Source: Tillus elongatus (Eukaryota > Arthropoda > Insecta > Coleoptera > Cleridae). Taken from it: DNA of 64,000 nucleotides. This document shows, one piece after another, positions 11,481 to 24,055 of this stretch. The translations under genes and the position numbers were made by a program. The stretch covers positions 166,248,118 to 166,312,117 of the forward strand of contig OZ023265.1 in assembly GCA_964006375.1 (NCBI GenBank), written 5' to 3'. How positions within the stretch are numbered: the stretch's first letter is position 1; every line of letters starts with the position of its first letter. The notes beneath the pieces were generated by a model, which worked only from the letters and a program-made list of their open reading frames with translations, did no database searches and was not told where the DNA came from.

Positions 11481-11553
11481 AGGGGTTAATTCCGAAGCTC
11501 AAAAGTCAACGGCGTTGACACGTGTGACATGTCCCGCTTATTAAATACACGCG

Positions 11554-12950
11554 ACTTTTTGAAAATAAAATAAATATAAACAGTACAAAATTTTTAAATT
11601 ATAGTTTTAATAATTTACACTGAACATCTGATTATATATGTAATTTAACCTGCTTTATGATATTATGTAGTTTCATTTGCTTCAAATGTTCCATACAAAG
11701 TAAAAGCTAAGAGCAAAGAAACCAGAAGTACCTAGGTACCCTAGGTATTATACTTATATTAGTTGGTGGTAGGTATATTTCTTCTTGAATTAATTTTGTT
11801 TCAGTACCTACATTCACTGATTAAGAACCTGAATCTGATGTACACAACCACTTTCTTATTTGTTTGATTGTATGTTAGTACCATAATATACTACAGTCAC
11901 AGTCGTCGCCAGAAGGCATTGGTTAAATTTATGTTAAAATTAAAAGTGGGGTTATTATTTACCTACTATTTGTATTAACCGTTGAATATAAGTAGTTGTT
12001 TTATATTATTTTAGATTCTAGGGCATTAGCGGAGTCGCATTCGAGGTTATGCGCAGAACGTACACGTTTCTCTCATGACTCCTGTCAGCTAACAGATGAC
12101 AAATAGTGGTAGAAGCTTAAATTTACATGTATAATATAAATATAATATAATAAAACGTATTTCTAGATTGCTTTTAAACAAATTGACTCACTTTCATTAA
12201 AATTTCTATTTATTTACATTTTTCTGATATCTACAGATTTAGATGAGAGTTGTCGTAAATGAACTCTCATCTAACTCGGATTGTTTATTGTGACATATTT
12301 TCGTAGCATGTCCATTTAAAACTGAATTTGGAGATTTTGTTTGCAATGGCAGCGGAACCCTGATTTATCTGTCTGACTTTGTACAACATTATATGCATCA
12401 ATTTAGAGGTAATTTCAGGTCATATAGTAGAATATCGATTTTTTAAAATTTAGTTATACCTCAAGATCAACCGAACCAATTGAGTTAAAATTTGGTAGGT
12501 AGGACCACGTGTACAATGTGTACGTGCTTGTTAGCGAAACTGAGCTGTCAAAGTAAATGACAACAGAATTATTCATTCTCACACAGCCTACTATTTCTCT
12601 ACATTGCGCTATTGTCATATTAACGATTATGTTATGACCATGCAGAGAAACAGATTTTATTTTTTAGGCGTAAACCGTGCATCGGACCGAAAAAACAAAG
12701 TAATCAAATTTGCTTAGAAATAAATGGGGATTTCAAAAATAATTTTTATTTTGAGGGATATCAGTGGCGTTCCATCAATGTCTGCCAAAATATGCAGGTA
12801 AGATTCCGCACGAACGTCACTGGTGGAAATAAAAAGAAATGTGGTACATGAAAACATGCCTCTTGATGCGTAGTACCTGCATACGAAATTTCATTAAAAT
12901 ATCTAGAGTTGTATTACAGATATTATTAAAAAAATTATTTATTTTTAAAA
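11554..12950. other. Unassigned sequence; left part shared with 29165-29310
   Basis: Positions 11554-11690 match 29168-29310 (ATAATTTA...CATCTG, GTAGTTTCATTT) and continue the compound repeat. From 11690 to 12950 I recognise no family apart from the small hairpin at 12239-12274. Confidence 0.45.
12239..12274. repeat. Perfect 13-bp hairpin
   Basis: TTAGATGAGAGTT and its exact reverse complement are separated by a 10-nt loop. Too short for a miRNA precursor; function unknown. Confidence 0.6.
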
Positions 12951-12968
12951 ACTGTAACACCCTGTATC

Positions 12969-13640
12969 TAAGGCTAGATGCATTCTCGCAACAATTAGAA
13001 CCGTAGACCGGTTTCGCTCTCATTAGAGCTCTTCAGTACGGCATACTAATTGCAGCAAAAACGCACCTAAAGTAATACAGCTATAGTATAGCCAGCCTTT
13101 CAACACTAAGTGAGTGGTGGACGTCCCGCCACCTAGTTGCGGAACCAAGTAGTATGTTGTCACGCCAGCTCCAAATAACTGGGCTGACAATTTTCTAAAT
13201 TGTTAGTTACTTGTATACAGTCTCTATTTTTTTAACACTGTGTTATTTGGAGCTAACGTGACAACATACTACTTGGTTCCGCAACTAGGTGGCGGCACGT
13301 CCACCACTCACTTAGTGTTGAAAGGCTGGCTATACTATAGCTGTATTACTTTAGGTGCATTTTTTCTGCAATTAGTATGCCGTACTGAAGAGCTCTAATG
13401 AGAGCGAAACCGGTCTACGGTTCTAATTGTTGCGAGAATGCATCTAGCCTTACATACTTTGTCCATATATTTGGGTAGAAATGGGCCAGGGCTGACAATT
13501 TTCTAAATTGTTAGTTAGTTGTATACAGTCTCTGTTTTTTTTAACACTTTGTGTTATTTGGATCTGGCGTGACAACATACTACTTGGTTCCGCGACTAGG
13601 TGGCGGCACGACCACCACTCAGTGTTGAAACCCTGTATCT
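12969..13640. mobile_element. Fold-back element with about 210-bp inverted arms
   Basis: Arms at about 12969-13178 and 13243-13452 are near-perfect inverted copies (AAGGCTAGATGCATTCTCGC at one outer end, its complement at the other) around a roughly 64-bp spacer. A third, partial arm follows in direct orientation at 13491-13640 (GCTGACAATTTTCTAAATTG, TGACAACATACTACTTGG). ACCCTGTATCT occurs at the left boundary (about 12959-12969) and again at about 13635-13645, a possible 11-bp target duplication. A diverged related arm lies at 29395-29525. No coding capacity; non-autonomous by appearance. Confidence 0.65.
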
Positions 13641-13743
13641 CAAAAGTTAAGACGTTTAGGACATACGTTCATATAAAGTTTTCTACTCAAAATGAACCCA
13701 AAAATCACCCCCAAAAATACTGACATTCAATTAGAAAACACCC

Positions 13744-13878
13744 TGTATATATAAACTTTTTAACTGACCTTGGATTTGGGTTCTAGAGGCCCTAATTCGC
13801 GCTCATTTGAAGAAATTTTCCAAAAATCTCACCATCGATTTCTCTCTATTAGTGAATTTTCTTGATGAAAATTCACTA
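13744..13878 (-). repeat. Family H module M1 with 5' hairpin (subfamily b)
   Basis: Hairpin TTAGTGAATTTTC/GAAAATTCACTAA at 13850-13876, then M1 reversed with the subfamily spelling CTCTCTATTAG instead of the usual ATCTCCTCATTAG. The same subfamily recurs at 31290-31425. Confidence 0.7.
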
Positions 13879-14142
13879 ATAACACAAAACAAGGGCAAAG
13901 CGCGTGCTAAAAGTTAATCAAGGAATGAAAGCGCGGTCAAAGTCCACTGAAATATTTACTTTAGTTGCTTGGACCTCTCCAGTTTAACCTACTGTGTGAA
14001 TTGAAACATGTAAGTACCTCGTTGATTGAGATACTTTGACGAAACCTTATTGGCGACCAATTAAAATAATTGCATTTTCAAGATTTGACAAAACAAATTC
14101 AAGAAAAACTCGATTGTCATGCCCGCGCTAGGGCATTTTTGG

Positions 14143-16290
<2,148 letters not shown>

Positions 16291-16356
<66 letters not shown>

Positions 16357-16677
16357 ACACCAATTACTCAAAAAATAATGGGCCGATTTTGACATGTACC
16401 TTCCTTTTGTAAGTGGCTTAAATAAGTTCGTTAACCAGGAAAATCGGACGAGATTTTCCGGGAAAATTTAGGGTTTTCATTCGAAAACCATTTTTATCTC
16501 AAAAAATAAAAAGCTATTATAACCAAATTTGGTAGGTAGGTTTACGATATAAAAAGTAAACTATACAAAAAAATTTAGATGTCTATGTTACAAGAAAAAA
16601 AAAGTTTTAACAAAATATTTCATGCCAGGTCATTTCTATGAAAAGTCCTTACCATAACGCACTTGCTATGTCCAGAC
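16291..16677 (+). repeat. Family H, continuation after mariner-G: (AT)n, M2 and 3' end
   Basis: AT array to 16343, then CACACCAATTACTC, GGGCCGATTTTG, a TTTTCCGGGAAAATTTAGGG block and the 3' end ACCATAACGCACTTGCTATG with CCAGACTTTT at 16669-16678. The palindrome carries one change (TGCTATG for TGCTGCG). Confidence 0.8.
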
Positions 16678-17675
16678 TTTTAGTGAATTTTCTTAAAAAA
16701 AATTCACTAATGAGGAGATCCCGACTTTTGAATTTTGAAAAAATTTCTTCTAATGAGCGCTATTTAGGACCCCCGGAACCCAAATCCGAGGTCAGTTTCA
16801 GACTTTATGTGTCACACATATAACTTAAAAAATAATGGACCGATTTTGATAAAACTTGGTGAGTACCTTCCTTGTGTTTTCTTTCGAAAAAATTTTATAT
16901 CTCCAAAATTAACAAAGTAAGGGCAACCAAATTTTATAAACGGGTTTATATCATTATAAGCAAGTTACATACCAAAATTTAGCTCTGTAGACCAAAAGAC
17001 AAAAAAGTTATAGGCATTTAAACTAAACTAAATTGGGGTTTTTCACAAAACGCTTGGCAGTAGCCTTAGCTATAGAGTTTATCGTTAATGGTATATAATT
17101 TTTGTAGAATTTTCGTAAAAAAAATCAATAAAGCTCTATATATCTGTTATACAAGATATGAAAAAAAAATTGTATATATTAATTATAGGGTGTCTTGAGC
17201 TACATCTTAAAAAATTATTTCTACCATCACAGGGTGGCCCATAAGTCGTTGGTGATACAAATTTTCTTTTTTTTAATCAAACACGCCTTATGTTATTGCA
17301 TTTTTGCATTTTCCATCGAAATATAATGCATGTTTGGAAGAAAAGAATTTCTGGACGCAGCAAGTGCGTTATGGTAGCGAATTTTGATCAAATGTTTCAT
17401 ATTTAAGCAGCTCAATTTGCTATTAACCTATAAGGTTGACCAAGAAACGAGTTTTTCCGGGAACACTTTAAGTTCACTTTTGGAAAGTTTTGTACATTTT
17501 CACACAATAAAGTTATTTTTATGAAACATGGCATATTGTTTTTACTATATAGGTTATACTGGTCACCAAAATTGATGCCTGCTTTCTTAAAAAGAAAACA
17601 CACATATTTGCAATAAAAACATTTTAATGAAAATTCACTACCATAACGCACTTGCTGCGTCCAGAGTTTTTGTGT
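16678..17675 (+). repeat. Family H, near-complete copy with almost no (AT)n
   Basis: Starts at hairpin AGTGAATTTTCTTAAAA directly after the 3' end of the preceding copy (head-to-tail). M1 runs to about 16808, then TTTATGTGTCACACATATAAC joins M1 to M2 with no expanded microsatellite. The late-M2, AGCTATAGAGTTTATCG, AATAAAGCTC and CAGGGTGGCCCATAAG blocks follow. The 320-bp end piece occupies 17350-17665 and ends with CTGCGTCCAGAG. Confidence 0.8.
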
Positions 17676-18335
17676 TTAGTTTCATATCGACTCTAGCTGA
17701 ATTTTTTTGGCTCGCATGTCGTATTATGAATCATAAAGCCCCTAATTATGACCAATTACGTCATGATCTGCCGGTGGACTGATAAATACTGCATCACCAC
17801 ATGTAAATTTAGTGGCATGTTACTTCATACACGGCTCGAATCTAGGGTATTTCACACCTTCAGGACACGAGTTATTCCAACAGGTTACCTATATCTAATT
17901 ACCATTATCTCTATATGTACAATGAACCGCCGCACTCACATTGCAGACTTATTATTCACACTGTTATTATCATTGCAGTCATTGTCTGCATGGACATTAG
18001 CAGATACCATTGTAAAAATTATCTACTAAGAAATGTAATGAGGTAAATATAGTTATTTCGTAACAAGTTTGCTATATTATTGAGAACATTCTATGGTCAT
18101 TTTGTTGATATTCTAGAAGATTGATTGCCAAATTAAACAACATACGTGATTCAGTATATCTACTTATAAGTTAGAAAACAAAGGTATGCTACATTTTCTA
18201 CACTAATAGGTAAATAACACAAATAAAAATAAATAGATATAATTGTATAATAAATTCTATTGTTCAATTCCATTAAAAAGTATAATAGTATGACTTATAA
18301 GCACACTTATAACCCAAATCACCACAACACATCAA
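17676..18335. other. Unassigned sequence
   Basis: No repeat family or coding motif recognised. A 93-residue open frame at 17748-18029 has no identifiable domain. Confidence 0.4.
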
Positions 18336-18850
18336 AAAAAGTTCGGGACGCAGCAAGTGCGTTATGGTAGTGAATTTTCATAGAAATGATCTGGCACAAA
18401 ATATTTTATTATAACTTTTTTTTCTTGTAACATAGAAATCTAAATTTTGGTGTATAGTTTACTTTTAATATCGTTAACCTACCTACCAAATTTGGTTATC
18501 ATAGATTTTTTATTTTTTAAGATAAAAATTTTTTTCAAATGAAAACTCAAAATTTTTCCGGAAAACCTCGTCCTATTTTTTTTATAAACAAACTTATCAA
18601 AGCCACTTACAAAAGGAAGGTACATGCCAAATTTTATCCAAATCGACTTATTATTCTTTGAGATAAAAAATTTTTTCGAATGAAAACTCAAAAATTTCCC
18701 GGAATACCTCGTCCGATTTTCCTACATATAAAAATTGAAACTGACCCCGGATATGGGTTCTAGGGGTCCTAGTTCGTGCTCATTTGCAAAAATTTTTTCA
18801 AAATTCAAAAGTCGGGATCTCCCCATTAGTGAATTTTTTCTACGAAAATT
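18336..18850 (-). repeat. Family H copy without (AT)n core
   Basis: Minus-strand order: hairpin 18827-18848, M1 down to about 18724, direct M1/M2 join (CATATAAAAATTG next to CCTA), two tandem M2 units (18525-18723), then the 3' end with GGGACGCAGCAAGTGCG at 18346. A hammerhead-like motif abuts its 5' hairpin. Confidence 0.8.
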
Positions 18851-18857
18851 CACTAAA

Positions 18858-18903
18858 AAACCTGACGAGCGTTTCACTAACCAAGTTAGCGTCATCAGAG
18901 TAT
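18858..18903 (-). ncRNA. Hammerhead-ribozyme-like motif (best copy)
   Basis: Minus strand reads CTCTGATGA, helix II GCTAAC-TTG-GTTAGT, GAAAC, a short helix III (CGCTCG), the cleavage triplet GTC and AGG, which can pair with the CT preceding the core. All invariant core positions (CUGANGA, GAAA, GUC) are present. Penelope-like elements are known to carry such ribozymes with very short helix III in their terminal repeats. Activity is not shown by sequence alone. Confidence 0.7.
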
Positions 18904-18949
18904 GAATAATGATAAATATCTTATATCCAAAACTCTGTTAGTTTAGTTA

Positions 18950-19077
18950 GTAGTAATTTTCTTAAAAAAATTCATTAATGAGGAGATCCCGACTTTTCAA
19001 TTTTGAAAAAATCTTCAAATGAGCACTAATTAGCCCCCCTAGAACACATATTCGAGGTCAGTTTCAATTTTTATGTG

Positions 19078-19138
<61 letters not shown>

Positions 19139-20260
19139 ATCAATAACTCAAAAAATAATGTACCGATTTAGACTAAATTTGGCCAATACATTCCTTTCGT
19201 AAGTGGCTTGGATAAGTTCGTTAGCCAGCAAAATCGGCCCAGGTTTTCCCGGAAAATTTGGTGTTTTGTTTCGAAAAATATTTATATCTCCGGAAATGAC
19301 AACGTAAGGGCAACCAAATTCGGTAAGGGGGTTTATATATTTATAGGTAAATGACCTACCAAAATTTAGCTCTGTAGGTTCACAGACAAAAAAGTTAAAG
19401 GCATTTAAAGAAAAATAAATGGGGGTTTTCCTCGAAACGTCAAAGTCGCGACCTAAAATGTCAAAATTGGCAATATTTAGGCAAAGAACCTGGAAGTAAT
19501 ACGAGCTTTGGAAAGAAAATGTCTCAAAAAGAATGTTTTGCAAAGCCTGAAGTCTTAGCTTCAACCGTCTTTTCTCTTCATTTTACAAAAATATTTCCAG
19601 AAAATTCATTTAAAATAGACCCTTTCTCTGATGCTTTGGCAGGAGCCTTAGCTATAGAGTTTATCGTTTAATGGTACATAATTTTTGCCGAATTTCGTAA
19701 AAAAAAAATCAATAAAGTTGAATATATCCGTTATTATACAAGATACGAAAACAAATTGTATACATTAATTATCGGGTGTCTTGAGCTACATCCTCAAAAA
19801 ATATTGCTACAATCACAGGGTGGCCCATAAGTCGTTGGTGATACAAATTTTCTTTTTTTTTAATCGAACGTGCCTAATGGTATTGCATTTTTGCATTTTC
19901 CATCGAAATATAATGCATGTTTGTAAGAAAAGAAATTCGGGACGCAGCAAGTGCGTTATCGTGGGGAATTTTCACTAATTGCTTCAAATTTGAATAGCTC
20001 AATTTGCTATTAACCTATAAGGTTGACCAACAAACCAGTTTTTTTGGGAACACTTTAAGTTTACTTTCGAAAACTTTTGTACATTTTCAAACAATAAAGT
20101 TATTTTGATGAAACATCGCACATTCTTTCTACTATATAGGTTATACTAGTCGCCAAATTTGATGCCTGCTTTCTTAAAAAAAGATACCTATTTGCTATTA
20201 AAAACATTTTTAGGAAAATTCACTACCATAACGTACTTGCTGCGGCCAGATTTTTTATAT
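18950..20260 (+). repeat. Family H, longest continuous copy
   Basis: Hairpin (AATTTTCTTAAAAAAATT), M1 with GAGGAGATCCCGAC, (AT)n 19079-19135, M2 (CACATCAATAACTC), late M2 (AAACGTCAAAGTCGCG, GGCAAAGAACCTGGAAG), ATTTAAAATAGACCC, GCTATAGAGTTTATCG, AATAAAGTTGAATA, CAGGGTGGCCCATAAGTCG and the end piece 19935-20257 closing on TGCGGCCAGATTTTTT. At about 1.3 kb it is the best model for the full unit. No frame encodes a recognisable protein. Confidence 0.8.
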
Positions 20261-20463
20261 ACTTCGACAGGTAGTCAGCCCCTGACGATTTAGGGAGGTT
20301 TGACGACACCAAAATTAACATATTTCGTTTGGCGGAAATAACTGTATGCTTTTATTATCTGTCGGACGTGCTTCTGCCGGTATTTATTTTATAAAGCAAT
20401 CTATCAGGATACTGCCTATAGGTGGATCGAGCCTCATACATTTTTTATTATTACTGTATTTAG

Positions 20464-20465
<2 letters not shown>

Positions 20466-20528
<63 letters not shown>
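20466..20528. repeat. (AT)n microsatellite
   Basis: 63 bp of AT, directly next to the C-terminal end of the Penelope endonuclease relic. Confidence 0.95.
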
Positions 20529-20529
<1 letters not shown>

Positions 20530-20534
20530 TTTAG

Positions 20535-20778
20535 AAAACGTTTAACTGTTCTGGTTGTATAACATTTTTTATTAATTTTAGATTCTCCTCATTAATGTAG
20601 TAATTATTATCCCAAATATGTCGGGTGACGGAAGATCTATCTATCTACCGTATCTTAATTGTGCTAAATGTCTTTAAATATAATTCCAATAGATCTTTTT
20701 GTTTGACCGACGTATTTAAGATTACGATCTTTACAACTTATTTTATAAATTCCTGACATGTTCGCCGTACTATTCTTG
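20535..20778 (-). pseudogene. Penelope-like GIY-YIG endonuclease fragment
   Basis: Minus strand encodes SGIYKISCKDRNLKYVGQTK with the GIY motif (about 20745-20753) and YVGQT (about 20702-20714), then IFKDI, stops, and NEENLKLIKNVIQPEQLNV before a stop near 20530. A GIY-YIG nuclease at the C-terminus is diagnostic of Penelope-like retroelements. The catalytic Arg region after YVGQTKR is followed by IGIIFKD, and the middle is broken by at least two stops, so it is a relic. No RT is attached; an RT relic of the same superfamily lies at 54290-55095. Confidence 0.75.
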
Positions 20779-20780
20779 TT

Positions 20781-20828
20781 TTAGCGAATTTTTCCTAAAA
20801 CGAAAAATTCACCAATGAGGAGATCTGT

Positions 20829-20902
<74 letters not shown>

Positions 20903-21035
20903 GATGGACCGATTTTGATAAAATTTGGTAGGTGCCTTGCTTTTGCAAGTAGCTTGGACAGGAAAATTGGACCAGTTTTTTAGGGAAAAATTTGGATTTT
21001 CTTGCAGAAAATTTTTATATCTTTTTATATGTTTT
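20781..21035 (+). repeat. Family H short-M1 variant with (AT)n and M2
   Basis: Hairpin TTTTAGCGAATTTTTCC/CGAAAAATTCACC, then GAGGAGATCTGTGTT directly into (AT)n 20832-20899. M2 follows (GGACCGATTTTGATAAAATT). The same short-M1 form occurs at 57806 and reversed at 47757-47793, so it is a genuine subfamily. Confidence 0.7.
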
Positions 21036-22187
21036 TTATATATATTTTTCCGCAAAAAATAATGTTTGATGAGCACACGAAATTCACTTTTTTCAATTTT
21101 CGTTATAACTCAAGAGGTTGTCTACTTTCAATGGCTATCTAACACAAACTAAATGACGCAGATTGTTCAAAATTTGACAGGAGTCAACTGACAGATGCTT
21201 GTTGACAGGAGCAGTATTGCCCTTCCTGTGAAGAGGCGGCAAATTCAAAAAGTCACGGACTTATTGACCCTCCCTCGTATAACTAGTAGTTATAGTCTTT
21301 ATTCACTTAGTTTACTCATCTCCTTGATGAACCTAACTTTGTTGGCGAAACGATCGTCGGGTCAAAAAAACGTAATTTGATGAATTGGGTTCTCCAAAAT
21401 ATCAGTGCTCATCACAGGTTCCAATATTCACTCATTTCTTACATTGGTTAAATTAAAGAAGCTTGAGAGAAAAGCTTAAAATACCCTTTTGAATAGGATA
21501 AAAAGTGGCCTTCTATACTCTACATGAATAAACTTTGTAGATATAAATCTCATGTATACTCCTTTAAAAGTAATCCAATTCTCCCGTCTTTTGTCTTACA
21601 CCTTTATTTATCAACGTATCTGCATTCAATAAACCGATTTATTTCCATCGGATTTCAAAAATAAACATAAGTGAGAACTCGCATATAAATAAGATGTCGT
21701 ATGTGTAAAAATGCCACGACAATGTTGAGATTTATTCATAGGGTCTTGTAAAATATTACCTTACTTTCTTCACGAAGTACGTTAACATCCAGTCATTTGA
21801 GTGCATGGGACCGTTTGTCTTGATATGCAGAATACCATTTGAATTCTCCATTATATCCACATACGCTCTAAAGACTTTTATCTAAATGCTGATATTTTAC
21901 TGTACAGTTCACTTCGATTTGCACACTTGCCTACTTTACATGCTGCTTCCTTCAACCAATAAAAGATTATCTTAAGGAATTACTGCGTAACAGAATGTCT
22001 ACATAACAGTTTCGTCAGAAGTGTTGTAAGGGAATTAAAACTGGTAAACCGGTGATGATAATAACAATGATACAGACATAATTGATAAGTAAGCTAAAAG
22101 AAGAGCAAATAAGTTGTTACAACTTAAACTTGTGTTGAAAGAAACGCCTCAAAATTAAGAAATGAGAAGATTTTTGAATGCTCTATA
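21036..22187. other. Penelope-derived and unassigned sequence
   Basis: The part 21290-21430 is a Penelope terminal-repeat-like segment (hammerhead-like motif, then TTGGGTTCTCCAAA and CAGTGCTCATCACAGGTTCC). The remainder to 22187 has no recognised feature. Confidence 0.45.
21318..21363 (+). ncRNA. Hammerhead-ribozyme-like motif, core C mutated
   Basis: CCTTGATGA, helix II CTAAC-TTT-GTTGG, GAAACGATCGTC then GGG. Helix I can pair CCT with GGG. The first core C of CUGAUGA is T, which should abolish activity, but the GUC site is intact. Confidence 0.55.
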
Positions 22188-23128
22188 CAGTGTGACCCAA
22201 ACTGAATGGGAATGTATTGCTATCTCCGTTATTATTAGAGATAGGGGGACGGTTAAATTAGCAATCTTTTGTATAATTTCATGCTCGTTCCAAATATTAC
22301 TTATGTTTTGCCCAGCCTCTTTTCGTTTCGAGTTATTTTGAAAAAACCGAAATTTGTCGATTTCTTTTTAAGTATCTAAATAGGCGTTGATCTGACATGT
22401 CTAAGACTTGCACATTATCCTGACACTTTTTAGAGAGTGATCTTTTTGTGCTATTCTCAACTTTGGATTGTCATTTGTTTTAGAGCTACATGTATCAATG
22501 TTTGTTTTTATTATGGCAGACATATTGGATTTTTTGCTCATGTGATAGCCTGTGAAAAGAGCTTTCCAATGATGTACAACATGTTTGATATATCTTGTAA
22601 TTGCCCTGACAAATTGGAAAAAACCGTTTTTAGGATAGTGGGCTATGAAATCCAATACTAGAAAACAAATGACAAAAAAAGTGTTCAACAGGCAGTAGGC
22701 CATAGAATCTAACAATAGACTTCTATTTTTAACACACTTTTCCGTAATGATTCACGATAAAAAAATAGGCACTTTTAGCACACCAATGAATCGGCCCAAT
22801 ATTACAAATGCTATTTTATATTACATTATCCTAAATAATTGTTATAATTTCATTAAATAGGTAAACCTAGTAAATAACTAAATTTACTAACAGAACTCAA
22901 TAAAAAGCAGATTAATGACGAAGACGCCTTTGAAAATTGTTTGATTTTTAAACATAAGTCAACTAAAAAACAACAGAAAAAAGGTTGCTATGGATATAAC
23001 ACTATCGCGACAATTAAGAATAATGTTAGTCTTAATTATCTTAACAATTTAAGGTGTATTTGACACGTTGCTTAAAATTTTGTACTAAATATTTTGTTTC
23101 CTCTTTATTTTAAATATTATTCAACAAT

Positions 23129-24055
23129 ATGTTCAGTATTGAAGAATATTTTAACATGTTGGAATGTTATATTCGTTCTAACCAAAATACTGAGGCAGCT
23201 GCAAATTCATATCAAAACAACTACCCAGAAAGACGACAACCAAACACCAAAATATTTCGCAGGATAGTGACCAATCTATTGAACGACGGAAATAATTCCG
23301 TCTTACAGGTTTCAAACGAAAACCCTCCGCAATCTGTTCGGTTTTATGGTGAACAAATTGAAGTTCCAAAGAGTACGGCTGACCGTGTATTAAAACAAAG
23401 TCATTACCAGCCATACAAACCTACAATCATACAAGGCTTAAATGTTGACGATTACCCTAAGCGACTTCAATTCTGCAGATGACAATATCAGCAAGATGAA
23501 AATTTTCATTTGAAAATAATATGGACTGATGAATCCAGATTTACAAATTGTGGTGTGTATAATCGCCATATAGGCATTATTGGGCAAACGAAAATCCCCA
23601 TCTAAAGGAAGAAAGGCGATTGCAAGACAGATTTGGTATTAATGTTTGGTGCGGCTTATTAGGTAAAAAACTGTTATTTTTATTTGTAGATTAGACAGTT
23701 ATTTAAAAAAAATTAGGGTACGTTCATTGTTGGTCCGTTCTTCTTTGAAAATAATTTAACTAGGGAAAGGTATCTTAATCTATTGAGAAACGGTTGTCCA
23801 GCTCACAATGCTAGGATCGTCAAAGAATTTTTGTACCATAATTTTAATAATCGTGTCATTTGTAACAATGGGCAGGTTCATTGGTGTTCTCGAACTCACG
23901 ATATAACACCCATGGATTTTTATTTTTGGGGTACTCTGAAGAATGATGTGTATAAATTTGATCCACCACAAAATATCAATGAATTACGAAACAGAATCAG
24001 TTAGCTATAAATAATATTAACCAAAAAACCCTCATCAGAAATTTCTGGCATGTTT
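23129..24055 (+). pseudogene. Mariner-C transposase, broken
   Basis: MFSIEEYFNMLECYIRSNQN, the helix-turn-helix region (RRQPNTKIFRRIVTNLL), STADRVLKQSHYQPYKP, IWTDESRFTN (first Asp), INVWCGLLG, FIVGPFFFENN, GCPAHNARIVKEFLY, TPMDFYFWGTLKND. Against copy 3 it has two in-frame deletions: about 14 codons after LLNDG, and 21 codons before GCPAHN that remove the second catalytic Asp. One base is missing near 23570. A probable intron of 54 nt lies at 23663-23716. Copy 3 gives a 41-residue spacing between the second and third Asp. Confidence 0.8.
23663..23716 (+). other. Putative intron in mariner-C transposase
   Basis: GTAAAAAACTG...TTAG interrupts VWCGLLG and FIVGPFF. It contains a T-rich stretch ending TTTGTAG, and a homologous segment occupies the same codon in copy 3 (46378-46432, GTTAAAAAC...TTCAG). 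Removing it joins the frame exactly in copy 3; copy 1 is one base off, by an apparent change at the acceptor. Confidence 0.5.

Larger units (their letters stand above)
10275..11553. mobile_element. 1.28-kb unidentified insertion with ACTTTT target duplication
   Basis: The flanks (up to 10274 and from 11554) are contiguous in the related copy at 29160-29300, where CATACTTTTTGAAAAT runs through without interruption. Here ACTTTT occurs at 10269-10274 and again at 11554-11559, a candidate 6-bp target duplication. The inserted segment holds a minisatellite and a CpG-rich promoter-like zone, and its base composition differs from the surroundings. I see no terminal inverted repeat, no LTR ends and no transposase. 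A deletion in the other copy is the alternative; the duplicated ACTTTT favours insertion. Confidence 0.5.

Noticed and set aside
17748..18029. Membrane-like 93-residue protein
   Set aside because: Hydrophobic composition is expected of AT-rich random frames; no signal or family pattern.
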